From: Amyloporia xantha
Taxonomy: Eukaryota > Basidiomycota > Agaricomycetes > Polyporales > Adustoporiaceae
Reading direction: 5' to 3'
Assembly: GCA_036971615.1 (NCBI GenBank)
Contig: JAYKKR010000002.1
Location: 1,736,001 to 1,800,000 of the forward strand
Length of the DNA stretch: 64,000 nucleotides
The translations under genes were made by a program, and so were the position numbers. The notes beneath the pieces are model-generated. The model ran no database searches, was not told where the DNA came from, and saw nothing but the letters and a program-made list of their open reading frames with translations. This document shows positions 23,501-34,488 of the stretch, piece by piece (positions within the stretch are counted from its first letter, which is position 1; the number at the start of each line of letters is the position of its first letter).

Positions 23501-24928
23501 GCGGTATTGGAGCGCGCTATCCCGTGGAATGCTCTTGCGAAGTTCCTCGAGAGCGTACCCCGTCGGATCATGTACCGCGAGTTTCAGAAGGAGCGTGGCG
23601 ATGGCCCGCCGTTGTTGACGAGCGGATCCAAGCCGCTGGCTGAGGACTGGTGCCTTCGGGGCATGGGCTGGAGTGGCAAGAAGGTCTATGCCATGGGCTT
23701 CTGGTCACAGGAGGCTGCATCCGAAGAGCACAACATCGAAATGGAGGTTCTCGACAAGGTCGAGTCCGGCGATCAGACGGATGGAATCATCGAGGATGGC
23801 GATGATGACGACTCGAAAGGGGACCCGATGCGCGGCGAGCTTTGCAAGCGGTGGGTGCGCGTCGCCCGTGCCGGACTTAAAATCGCGAAGTACGTCAATG
23901 GTTTCCACTACGTCCCGCCTCCAAGTGAGGATGGCCGAGGGCAGTGGAAGGTCGACGGCGTCCTGGCGGAGAAAGTCTCGAGGTGGCAGGAAGAGGACAG
24001 GCGCGAACGTGAAGAGGAAGAGCGCCGGCTACGCGGTCGCCGTTGGGACGATGACTCGATGGATGTCGACGAGGACGAGATCCTGGCCGCCGAGGCGTCT
24101 TCTGATGACAGCGAAGACGACGAAGACGACTCGGCCGAGATCAGGGCGCTCAAGGTAAGGTTTCACTAGATCTGCTGACGCGATTTAAGCTAAAGAATCC
24201 CTAGGCTCGACGCAGATATTTGCAAAGCTTGCTTCAATCATCTTCTCGGGGCGCACCCTCATCATCAGTTCCTCGGCGACGTCCACGTGAATCACCGCGC
24301 AAGAAACCAACTAAACCTCGAACGTCACTGCGGTTCGTTCCGGGGTACACGGTTCTTGTCATCGACACGAATATTTTACTCTCCTCGTTGCCCATGTTTG
24401 CATCTCTGGTCGAATCCCTCCAATGGACGGTCGTCGTACCCCTTCCGGTCATTATGGAACTCGATGGACTTGCACACAATCATGCAACACCTCTTGGAGA
24501 GGCTGCGACCTCGGCACTCCAGTATATCACCTCGCATATCCGCACCCACTCAATATCTCTGAAGGTGCAGACATCGAGAGGCAATTACCTGAGTACTCTC
24601 AATGTCCGCACCGAGCAGGTTGATTTCACCGGCGACGAGGCGTCGTGGGAGCGCAATATGGACGATCTGATCTTACGTGCTGCGATCTGGCAAGAGGAAC
24701 ATTGGGTTGACAGATCTGCGCTACTGAAGGCACCTGAAACCTCTTTCGATGGTGCAGTGAATGTCGTCTTGCTCAGCTTCGATCGCATGCGTGAGTAGAC
24801 ATCAATTTCTAATCCATGACGGAGTCACTGATCCTCGTCCTCTAACAGTTCGCCTAAAAGCCCGTTCACGGCATTTGAGCGCTGCAAACGAGCAAGACTT
24901 GGCATCAATACTCGCGCTTGGGAAATGA
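20529..24928 (+). CDS. SMG6/EST1-like protein with C-terminal PIN domain
   Basis: Eight exons join in phase (20529-20650, 20717-21664, 21746-21938, 22003-22553, 22609-22811, 23013-24154, 24205-24790, 24849-24928) to give 1274 aa. Residues ~1-280 are Ser/Pro-rich and disordered. About 285-460 is the EST1 N-terminal 14-3-3-like region (LKKLYRGISALEAKIL, YNLIIRLWTHAFFRLLESLR, DFIYYAYSFYSGLLEERN). About 530-850 is the EST1 TPR/nucleic-acid-binding region (GTGKLHHHLGLLSRE, LHPFTTARESILQLW). An acidic linker follows (SSDDSEDDEDDS), and residues ~1100-1270 are a PIN domain with VIDTNILLS, MELDGLAHN, NMDDLILRAA and LLSFDRMLRLKARS. The three aspartates expected for metal binding are present. In animals SMG6 cleaves mRNAs in nonsense-mediated decay and also associates with telomerase; the same role is inferred here. 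The 201-nt intron at 22812-23012 is long for this locus. Confidence 0.9.
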
Positions 24929-26688
24929 ACCGTGCCGTCGTTGGGCAGCCTCATTACCAGGACAGCCGCCTGCATAAGCCTGTCTCGGTCCCAATCCAAC
25001 CAGGCGCGTTGATGTTGGCGCATCCGTGTCGGAATCGATCGCGTCTGCCTAAGCGCTCAGCCCTAATCGTGTACCGCGTCAAGATACGAGCAGTCATTGG
25101 GTCTACCCATGGTTCGTACTGGCCAGAGCGTATAGGCGTCGTTACTTTAAGGCCTGACAGGAGTGGTGGGATTCGTGGTTGTCTGATGGACCTACTGGGT
25201 TGCAGGTACTCCTATATTTATTTGCATTAGTCTTGGGTCGGTGTCCGCTTCGTATTGTACGTGCATTTCGCATTGTCAGCCGCATTATCATTTGTCTTGT
25301 TATAATCTCTGTATCCACAATATCGCATCGTGTTATGTCCCACTGCATTCGTCCAAGCATTGGCATCCCGACATCATTCCGATTATACTCGGGGTAAGTG
25401 TCGATCCTGATGCAGTTCGAGATCAAATTGTGTGCCTTCAGTCTGCGGCGCTCGGTGCTAACCTTTCCGGTCATCGAGCGGTCAATGGAAGGCGGCCGTG
25501 CGGGGAGAGATAACACCGACTTCGAATTCCTAGGATGCTGGCAGTGAAAGACAACGTCGATGCCTTTGTAGACTCAACATCTTCCGTGTGGATCCATTCC
25601 ATCTCGGACCGATGACTGCCCGACCATCTTCCCTGAACGATAACGCCGTGCAGACTGACTGTGTAACCACTGATCCCGTCTGTCAACCCATCTAGGACGC
25701 GCTAGCAGCGCCCAGTAAGTTTTAAGCGAATTGTTGGAACACGTTGAAGCTCCCGATCGCGGTTTTATGATGCACATATCCGTAGTAGCTACACTACTTG
25801 GGATTACATACAACACAGCCCATCATCTGCTACCGCAGATGTATCTCCGCCACGGTGACAGTCGCCGGACCCACGTACAGCAGCAATCCGCCGCCGCCAT
25901 CATCACTAGGCATGTTTGATAGCAGGTGCAACTCCAAACACGCGATTAAGATCAATTCAGGGGGGTATCTAATCCAGAGCACACCTTCGAGTTCTGTGCT
26001 GGGTGGTTCAACTGCTCGAGGTGAGAATCCACTGGCAACATTCGTGCCGTGGTCCGCAGTCGAGGACCCGGATTTGGTCAGGGGTTGCACACAGCGCTGC
26101 AGGAATGTACACGCTAGAGAGCCTTCGCCGATGCTGTCCATGCACCTCCTGTATGCTTGTAATGGACAAGTTAGGATTCTCGAAAGCTGCAATCGCATTC
26201 GGCACGCATACAAGCCCGTTATGTGCTACGAGAGCATGATCCATTTGCTGCACGAACTTCCAGATACTGTCTCCTCTGCGCACCCAGCCCCGGAACCCAT
26301 GCGCCACACCCGAGATGATATGCATTCCTCCCCTTTCCAGTCGTGATCGCGTGAGAAGACGAAAGACGACCTCCTTGTTCCGGATGTCGATTTCTTATTA
26401 TTTGCTTTTATCGTCCCGCCCTGACGCAACCTCCGAGCGATACTTCCGATCCCGATCGCAGCGCTAAGTATTCATGTGCAATCGAGATAAGCCCGCAGAG
26501 TCTAGCGTCTGTTGAACAGCACTCCAGTCACTGCCGGCAAACATGCATGGCGCCGCCCCCCCAATCCCGTCAATGAAGCTTTCAATCAATAATGCATTCC
26601 TACCGGCTAACCGCCTGACACTCCACCTGTCGGAGTTGCATCTTGTTGGTTAATGGACATCAGCGGCAGTCGAAACGCTTTGTCCTGA
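24929..26688. other. Long intergenic region without supported gene
   Basis: About 1.8 kb. Several 60-180 aa frames overlap on both strands around 25800-26350, but none has a credible start, intron structure or family resemblance. It could hide a degenerate gene or a non-coding transcript. Confidence 0.35.
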
Positions 26689-26696
26689 TATAAAAG
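26689..26696 (+). promoter_or_regulatory. TATA box for the small membrane-protein gene
   Basis: TATAAAAG about 100 nt upstream of the ATG at 26790, followed by a pyrimidine-rich leader. This is the main support for a real promoter here. Confidence 0.5.
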
Positions 26697-26789
26697 AGAA
26701 ACGAGCCGCACCTCCTAGTCAGCCCAACCGTCCACTTCATCCAGACCCCTGATAACCTCTCATCCCTCAGGTACTTTGGTCCTCTTTCC

Positions 26790-27188
26790 ATGATGCGTCC
26801 TCAGATCAAGCTATACGAGCACCCCGACTTCAAGGCCGAGGAAAAAGACATAACCCTTCTGTCGACCATATGTTTGGTCCTTGGGCTCGCTATTACAGGC
26901 GCGGTGTTCGTCTTAACGATGTCGTGTCTCTTGTTCTGGGATGACTGTAAATCATGTAAGTGTCAATCTCATATCCCCCTCAAGAATTCCGCGACTCATA
27001 CGGAGGATAGCATCTGGCCCCCTCAGCCATACAACAAGATATCTGCCCGTACGGCAGCTGCTGAAACAATGAAGATTTTTGGACTGTGCATCCCTTCTTG
27101 GACGGTATGTCACGCTGTCCCATTCGCAAGCCTTTGTGTCGACGTTTATCACGGCGCAGATAGTTCTGTAACGGGTCGTCGACGGTGA
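26790..27188 (+). CDS. Possible small single-pass membrane protein
   Basis: Not recognised. The ATG (MMRPQIKLYEHPDF) follows a good TATA box and leader. Residues ~24-50 form one strongly hydrophobic segment (TICLVLGLAITGAVFVLTM) with an acidic/charged N-terminal side (KAEEKD), suggesting a single membrane helix. Unspliced, the frame runs 132 aa to 27188. However, a consensus donor GTAAGT sits at 26956 right after the helix (WDDCKS), and several acceptors downstream would give a shorter protein of about 65-75 aa. The exon structure therefore stays open. It could be an orphan lineage-specific gene. Confidence 0.4.
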   Translation: MMRPQIKLYEHPDFKAEEKDITLLSTICLVLGLAITGAVFVLTMSCLLFWDDCKSCKCQSHIPLKNSATHTEDSIWPPQPYNKISARTAAAETMKIFGLCIPSWTVCHAVPFASLCVDVYHGADSSVTGRRR

Positions 27189-28685
27189 AGCATGCGCAGA
27201 GTTGTCTTCTTCACCGGCATCAGAGAGATGAGATAGTCTCCACGGTTATGCCTCTCAGCCCGCGACAATCGGAGCACCCATGGTCTGCGGTCTGGTGTAC
27301 GAGATGCCCCAGATGGGGCATGACATCCTGATAGAAGAAAGAGAACGCCTGTGTACAATAGATAGAGTGTAGCTTACCACGCATGGCACATACTTATTCG
27401 AATGGATAGTCTACTTTGTTATCATGTCCGTTGCAGTGTGATAGCTCTGAGAACGCACCATCGGTCCCATCAAAAAGAGCGACAGTAGCCATCATGCTTA
27501 CGGGCACAGTCTCGACCCGCGGAGTTCTGTTTCATGAGCAATTTCATTGTTCCGCATGAGAGAGAAGAGCCTAAAGGGCGCTGCACACCTCAAACTATCA
27601 AACAAGTCAATTATCGCACCGCGTTAGCGTCGTTTAGGCGTCTTGCGCAGATCGCGCTTTAGTTGGGCGTTTCGAGTCCTGCAATATACTTCGGCATCAA
27701 CTAAGCTCGCCCTGGCAGCTTAAACGACATCTTCATTAAGAAGAGAAGGCGTACCTCTGAAAGGCTCGTCGACAGCAGATCAGTCGCCGACTCACGTCAT
27801 TCCGAAGGTATCCAGCCACCATCATTGTCATCTCAAGCAGAGGCTGTCAGATAGTGGGCCGTATGGCGTGTGGGCGTCATCACCTCAAGTGAAGACAGTC
27901 TGGGAAGCATGAGCTTATGCGTACCAGTACTTCGGATGCTGCATATGGCGCGGTAGCAGTTCCACCCTGAGCATGGTGGACAGTGACTATAGACAGTCTA
28001 GTCAGCGGGATGTCTCGAGAGTCTGTCTGAAGTTTGTTTGATCACTGACGTAGGGCTATGTTACTGGGCCAGGGTCGCAATGACCCTTCTTTACCAGGGC
28101 TAGAGGCGTGTCATTCAGTAGGTATACCTTTAGGACATGGGGTATTCGGGACCTGAGTCTAATCAGCATTATCTTTACACCTCGGACCAAGGAGATGAGC
28201 ACGCACCAGCAATGAACAGTATAGACCGAGAAACGGTCTATCAGATCCGTAGATAAAAGACGGTATCAGCCGCACAAGAATGTCTGCGAAGAAACTTATG
28301 AGCATCATTGAAGGCGGATCTAGTTCTCGACTAGCCGAAAAGCCGCAGACACATATACATACACGTCTTTACAAAAACGGTCCTCGTCTCACGTTGCATA
28401 TAACACTAGAAGAGAGCGATGGAACATGTATGGGAAACAAATATGGACGCTACATGTAACTGACTGTACTTACGGAAGCCGATGAGAACGGCATTCAATA
28501 TTGTCCTAGAACACATACTCATATAGCTGACTTATAACTGGCGCACTCACGAAAGACGATCTCCGGACGAATCGGAGCGCACCGTGACAATATGCAGAGA
28601 AAGATCCTGATTCTGTCGTAAAATACAGGTGTTTCTAGTTTTGTTTACACGCTTCATATGCCCCGCTATAACCCTGCTGATACAT
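27189..28685. other. Intergenic region without supported gene
   Basis: About 1.5 kb with no long open frame on either strand, no recognisable tRNA and no clear repeat. GTTTCGAGTCC at about 27667 resembles a B box, but no tRNA fold could be built around it. Confidence 0.4.
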
Positions 28686-29381
28686 TTACTCGAAGATCCA
28701 CTGAGCCAAGTCGTGGTTGTATTGGACAACACCGTCAGGGAACCACCTGGAAGTAAGATATTTCAGTTTACACCTGAGAATAACCTGCTCATAAGCACAC
28801 TTACAAGCTGATTTCCTTCTCGGCGTTCTCCACGGAGTCAGATCCGTGGCAGATGTTGCGACCAACGGCGAGAGCAAAGTCACCACGGATGGTACCTGTT
28901 CCGGTGATCGATATTGATATTCAGCACTTCACGAGAAGGCAGAAGGACTTACCGGGCGAGGATGCAAGAGGGTTCGTCGCGCCGAGCATAGAGCGGCCGG
29001 TCTTGACAGCATCCAGACCCTCCCAGACCATGGCAACAACAGGGCCAGAGGCCATGTACTTGATCAAGCCAGGGAAGAAGGGCTTGCCCTTGAGGTCAGC
29101 GTAGTCTGAATGCGCAATTTTCCTCAGTAAAATGTGTTCATGAGTTGATGCATAAACACTGACGCTTCTCGAGGTGCTCAGGGGTAGCGTGCACAAGCTT
29201 GAGTGCAATCAGCTTGAAGCCACGCTGCTCGAAGCGACCGATGATGTTGCCGACGAGACCCCGCTGCACACCGTCGGGCTGGATCAAATACGGGTTAGCG
29301 TCTGCGCGCGCTGTGTGCGTTAATTGGACTCAGTGCACCGCTCACCTTGACCATGATGTAGGTGCGTTCCTTGACAGACAT
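28686..29381 (-). CDS. NDK1: Nucleoside diphosphate kinase
   Basis: Five exons join in phase (29346-29381, 29164-29278, 28953-29105, 28805-28895, 28686-28746) to give 151 aa, the standard NDPK length. The sequence runs [63 protein letters not shown] and [18 protein letters not shown]. The catalytic histidine is in NICHGSDS, and the usual C-terminus (DLAQWIFE) is present. It transfers the gamma-phosphate from ATP to other nucleoside diphosphates through a phosphohistidine, normally as a hexamer in the cytosol. It shares a 220-bp divergent promoter with QCR7. Confidence 0.97.
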
Positions 29382-29460
29382 ACTGGACGTGCTAACGGGG
29401 TGAAAAGTAAGAGGGAGAGATGGATAGATGGATAAACGAGAAGTGCAGCAGGACAAACGT

Positions 29461-29470
29461 GTTTTATACC
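29461..29470 (-). promoter_or_regulatory. TATA box for NDP kinase
   Basis: On the minus strand GGTATAAAAC lies 80 nt upstream of the NDPK ATG, inside the shared NDPK/QCR7 promoter. Confidence 0.5.
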
Positions 29471-29601
29471 GGCTCGTTGATCACTCTAAATCGGGCAATG
29501 CCCGTTGCAGCCACCGAGGCCATACAAAGCCAAACACAACTCGGGCAGTTTCGTCACGGCTGGCTACAGTGGCCAGAGTAACTTCGACTACGACCTCCGC
29601 C

Positions 29602-30162
29602 ATGGTGCTCTCCGGCCCCCTTGGTCCCTCTCTTGCCCCCACTATCCGCAAATCTAGGACTCTCTACAGGTGGATTAAGCCTTTTGCGGACTGGTACGCC
29701 GACCTGTCTGGGTACAGAAAAGTTGGCTATAAATACGACGACCTCCGTGCGTGTCATTCTAATATTTTGAATTCGCGGCAGAAAGTTGAGAAACATCGTG
29801 TTGCATAGTCCTTGAGGAACGCCCGGATGTCCAGAGGGTAAGCCGCTATGCATGATCCATCGCATTACACATGCTCATGGACACGCCCCAGGCACTTACT
29901 CGTTTGACCCCTCGAGAGCTGTATGACCGTCAGTTCCGGATGAAGAGAGCGTCGCATTGCAGCGTTCTTCATGACGTCTTGCCCAAGGACCAGTGGACGA
30001 AGCAGTCCGAGGTTCGTCAATTGTACTGCTCAGGCATTGGGTTTATTGAAATATATGTCTCCTTGTCAGGACGTCCGTTACCTGAAGCCGCACGTAGAGA
30101 ATGTAGAGAAGGAGGCATTGGAGAGACGTGCCTGGGACAACATGGTCATCGAAAAGAAATAG
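29602..30162 (+). CDS. QCR7: Cytochrome bc1 complex subunit 7 (14 kDa)
   Basis: Four exons join in phase (29602-29746, 29809-29837, 29892-30011, 30070-30162) to give 128 aa, typical for QCR7/UQCRB. Key stretches are IRKSRTLYRWIKPFADWY, GYRKVGYKYDDLLEERPDVQ, RALTRLTPRELYDRQFRMKRA and LPKDQWTKQSEDVRYLKP. It is a matrix-side subunit of mitochondrial complex III that contacts cytochrome b and is needed for assembly of the complex. As usual for this subunit there is no long cleavable presequence. The second exon is only 29 nt. Confidence 0.96.
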
Positions 30163-30413
30163 ACTAGGTTGTATCTGACTGCAGCATAGAAGATCTCTTC
30201 GAACGCATAAACGGCTGCAGAGTGCGGGAGTTCTCCCCAAAGTACGCGACTAGCACAAGTAATTGTCGTTCCTGCCAGACAGGTGAAGCAACGAAGAGTA
30301 CTGAATTAATGTGACACAATTGGCCTCTATTCATTATTACACCGAAAATACATGTTTGACCGCTGCATTGTGACATTGTCTTCCACGTTTCCTCCCAGAT
30401 TCATTACCCTCTA

Positions 30414-33228
30414 TCAAAAAGCATGGAGCAATGGCGTGATGACTTCGCCTCCCTTCTGCTTGTAGAAGTTGACAACCTTCTTGCCAATGGATGCAATGTC
30501 TATAACATAATGAGCACGGTCCAGCATCACAACAATAGAAGACAGCGACTTACTGGGACCAGTGAGGCCGAATTTCTCATAGACCTTCTTGTACGGACCC
30601 GACGCACCCCATCCGAATAGACCAAATTGCTGAAACAGATGGTGAGCCATTATCATGTCAAGAATCAAATGGTTTTCCCACCTCATGGCTGTATTTCTGC
30701 CATCCAAACGTCTAGAAGACGAAAGCAACCGCTGTCAACCGCTATCCTCTGTATGGTATAGCTCTGGTTTACTCACCGAAAGCGCCTCGACGGACAAAAT
30801 AGGCGCGCCGCTCCTCAGGACGCTCAAGCGGTACTCCTCAGGCTGCAAATCAAAGATCGACCAGCACGGGAGGCTAACCACCCGCGTCTTAATTCCCTCC
30901 GATTGCAGCTGTACAGCTGCCTCTAGTGCAATGCTGACTTCGCTACCACTGCTCACGATGGTCAGGTCCTCGTTCTGAATTTCGTGCACGACGTATCCAC
31001 CCTTGGACGCCTTCTCGATCGTAGACGCCTTCGAGGTTCGGCAGGTTCTGACGCGAGAGCGAAAGGATGGAGGGCGTCTGCGTTCGCGTCAACGCCATGT
31101 AATATGCGGCCGATGTCTCGTTTCCGTCAGCGGGACGCCAGAAATCGAGGTTCGGCATCGCGCGGAAGTGGGCGGCGGTCTCAATAGGCTGATGCGTTGG
31201 GCCATCTTCACCGAGTCCGATCGAATCGTGGGTAGCTGATGCAGCCTCGCATGAAAAAATGGAGCATAGATGATGTTTGCGGGCTGTACTTACCGACCCA
31301 GATAACCTGGTGCTTGCTCAGCGCCGACAACCTCACAGCGCCGGCGGCGTATGAAACAAAGTTCTGAGTGATGATCGTGAGTGAGTCAAGACAAATAAAA
31401 AATCCAGGAAACCTACCAGGAACGTAGCAACGAAGGGGATGATACCCCCATACGCGTGCATGCCGTTGGCGATGGCACCCATACCGTGCTCACGAACACC
31501 GAACCGGAGGTACGTGCCCTTGTAGTTTCCGAGACCAGTGCTTTCAGGCTGGAAGTCCACCATGGTCTTTGTCCTCGTCAGGTTACTGCCCGTCAGGTCG
31601 GCCGAGCCACCCATAAGCTCTGGCAACACAGGGACGATGGCAGTGAGGATAATCTCAGACAGCTTCCGAGACGCTTGGGCGGCATCTTTCTCGGTGTAAA
31701 TGGGGAGGGACTTCTCCCAGCCATCGGGCAGCTTTCCGGCAATGCGCCGCGTCAGCTCGGCGTACTCCTTCGGGTATTTCTGACCATAGGAAGCGAGTTG
31801 CGACTCCCACTTTTTCTCCAGAGCTGCTCCACGCATGGCGATCTCAGCATAGATGCTGTACGTCTCCTGAGGAACGTAGAAAGACTTGTCAGCCGGAAGG
31901 CCGAATTTGGTCTTTAAAGCCTGAATATCGTCGGCCTTCAAAGCTATATAACCTACATCAGTGTCTAATTCCTTGAGTGAGGAACCCATGCGTACGAGAG
32001 CCATGGACTCCATGAGTGCCCTGCTGCTTGGAGCCGTAACCAATGGTTGTCCTCAGACGAATAAGGGTTGGCTTGTTCTTCTCCTTCTGCGCCTCAACAA
32101 TGGCATTGTAGATGCCCTCGAGATCACTGCAGCTCTCTTCAGTACCCGATCACCAGTGGTTTAGAAAAAATCTCACGTGTCAGCATCACTAACGTGGAGG
32201 ACTTGCCATCCATATGAGAGGAAACGCTGCTCGACATTCTCGGTGAAGGCAACGGCAGTGTCACCGTCAATGGAGATATCTGCCTCTAATGTGAGTAGGT
32301 TCACACATCAAGAATAGAAAGGGTCTCACGGTTGTCGTCGTAAAACTGGTCGAGGCGTTAGTTGTGGTCTGCGTGGAACGAGAACGGTAAAAATACTGAC
32401 GTAGATCAAATTACCGAGCTGCAAGTGTCCAGCAAGGCTGGCGGCCTCGCTGGCAACACCCTCCATCAAACAACCGTCACCCGTGAACACTGTTCTCACC
32501 AGGTAAGCAATATGTCAATCGTCACGAGAGTCGAACACACCATATGTGTAGTTGTTGATGAGGTCGAAACCCTCCTTGTTGTAAACAGCAGCCATATGTG
32601 CCTGGGCAATTCCCAAGCCGACACCATTAGCAAAACCCTGTCCAAGAGGACCGGTGGTGACCTCGACACCGTCAGTATGACCGGCTTCGGGGTGACCCGG
32701 GGTGAGTGAGCCGATCTGACGGAACTCCTTCAGGTCGTCCATGGACAGCTTGTAGCCTAGGAGATGGAGCAAGATGTATAGCAGGGCACATCTGAGCAGG
32801 ATTTGAGTGTTCCATATAGCCTGAGCATAGTGTAAGAAACTTACGCGTGACTGCAACAAACGTTCAATGAGCGATCTACATACAGCTAGCACAATCATCC
32901 AACATACCCGTTGGAAAGTACGAATCGATCACGGTTGTACCATTTCGAATTCTTCGGGTTCGCATTGAAGAACCTGTGATCATGATCTAAATTCTCCAAT
33001 AATGCAATACATTGCACATTAAACTTACCTCGAGAAGAGAACATGAGCGACGGGCGCCATGCCCATAGGAGCACCTGGAAACAAATGTCGGCCGAATCGT
33101 TCAGCATCGTATCCCGCGCGCACATACCTGGATGACCCTGAGTTCGCCTTGCCGACGATATCCGCGGCCAAAGCGCGGATGGTCGCGATGCAGATGTCGT
33201 CCGTCGACTCCTTGGTAAATTTGGACAT
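30414..33228 (-). CDS. TKL1: Transketolase
   Basis: Around ten exons give a protein near the usual ~680 aa. The start at 33228 ([25 protein letters not shown]) is followed by the conserved [21 protein letters not shown]. The thiamine diphosphate motif [18 protein letters not shown] is at about 32420-32475. ISIDGDTAV, the dehydrogenase-like central domain ([32 protein letters not shown]) and [14 protein letters not shown] come next, and the C-terminal domain ends PLLHAF. It moves two-carbon units between sugar phosphates in the non-oxidative pentose phosphate pathway, in the cytosol. It shares a 283-bp divergent promoter with CMC2. Confidence 0.95.
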
Positions 33229-33290
33229 GGTGGATGACGGGAACGTGAGAGGGAAATTGGAATTGTGCAGGATGGTCTGCGCTCACGAGA

Positions 33291-33300
33291 GATATATAGC
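33291..33300 (-). promoter_or_regulatory. TATA box for transketolase
   Basis: GCTATATATC on the minus strand, about 65-70 nt upstream of the transketolase ATG. Confidence 0.5.
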
Positions 33301-33511
33301 GCGACAAATCACGTGGGACCATCCGCGAGTAATCGGTAATCGGGTTACGGTTTCTCATCGAAAGCTATCAGTCCACTCATCTCGTCTCATTCTTCTCACT
33401 GCTAGCCCCGGCGTTCGGATCTGTCGTGCTGAACCATCCAACCATCGCTTACAAGTCACCGCTTGGTCGCAGTGTAGTCTGCCCTCCTTATTAGAGGGTG
33501 TTCGCGGCAAA

Positions 33512-33898
33512 ATGCATCCCCAACTGTCCAAGTCTGACAAACGGATAGGTGAGCATGACACATGCTCCGTCCGGGGTGTTTCTGGTCGTCTACAACACCG
33601 TGATGTTCCCCGCGGTACCCACCTGCTTTCTCATAGCCTGCAGGGAGTTCATCCAAGCGCTCGAAGCATGTCACGCCAATAGCTGGGCAAAGTGGACAGG
33701 AGGCTGCAACCAAATCAAGGTAGACCTTAACATGTGCCTTAGGCAGGAGGTGAGCCCGGGGTGTGACTGTTATGCGTTTGTCGGCTTCATTCGATTCTTT
33801 TTGTTTAGCGCCTTGAGCGTACGGCCAAAAACCGCGAAGACGCTAAACTGCGCCGAGAGAAGACGGAGCAAGTCTGGAAGGAGCTTCGTGAAGAGTAA
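33512..33898 (+). CDS. CMC2: COX assembly twin-CX9C protein CMC2
   Basis: Three short exons join in phase (33512-33548, 33637-33749, 33809-33898) to give a 79-aa protein that no single open frame reveals. It begins MHPQLSKSDKRI and contains two exact CX9C motifs (CREFIQALEAC and CNQIKVDLNMC) separated by a conserved HANSWAKWTGG loop, then a basic helical tail. This is the CMC2 layout of a mitochondrial intermembrane-space protein folded by the Mia40 relay and needed for cytochrome c oxidase biogenesis. The MHPQLS start is itself conserved in the family, which fixes the initiation codon. Confidence 0.93.
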
Positions 33899-34488
33899 CG
33901 ACAATCGGGGAGAGCCCGTGTTCTATGTACTTGGGTCCAAGACATACGCGCTTATTGGCCTGCACAAGACGTCTACGCTGTCGGCGGAGATCTCGATGTC
34001 TATGACACTGCTGAATACGCACCCATTGTACCCGTTCGTGGCCGGTATACCTGCTGCCACCGGGTAGAGAGCATGAACAAGCATGCATTTGATGGAGCAG
34101 AGACCAGTTTTATTTCAGCTAGCCGATTTACTGTCCTGTCGTAGCCTATGCCTAATGTCGACAATGACATTCCGCACTTCTGCTAGTTGAATCATGGTTA
34201 GAGACTGCATGCCACGAGTCGTGCAAAAGGTGACCAGCACCAAAATATGGGATGAACACAAGTCATGTCGAATTTTCACCGCTCCTTGGGAATGTCAAGC
34301 GTCGGTTTAAGGTGCGTGCGATGATCGGGACAGAAAGTCAATCCGCACAAGATGAGTTGCATTGCACGACTGCACTCTGCATTTCGACGTCTTGTCGTAT
34401 ACGCGAACACTGAGCAGCGATCGTCATAACGTTAGAATTCTTCGGATAGTGCAAATATATCACTATCGATGATACTGGGAGTATGCCG
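33899..34488. other. Convergent intergenic spacer
   Basis: Between the 3' ends of CMC2 (+) and the GH31 gene (-). Nothing recognisable apart from presumed 3' untranslated sequence. Confidence 0.4.

Noticed and set aside
25798..26346. Overlapping frames in the 24.9-26.7 kb gap
   Set aside because: Competing frames on both strands without conserved motifs or plausible introns.
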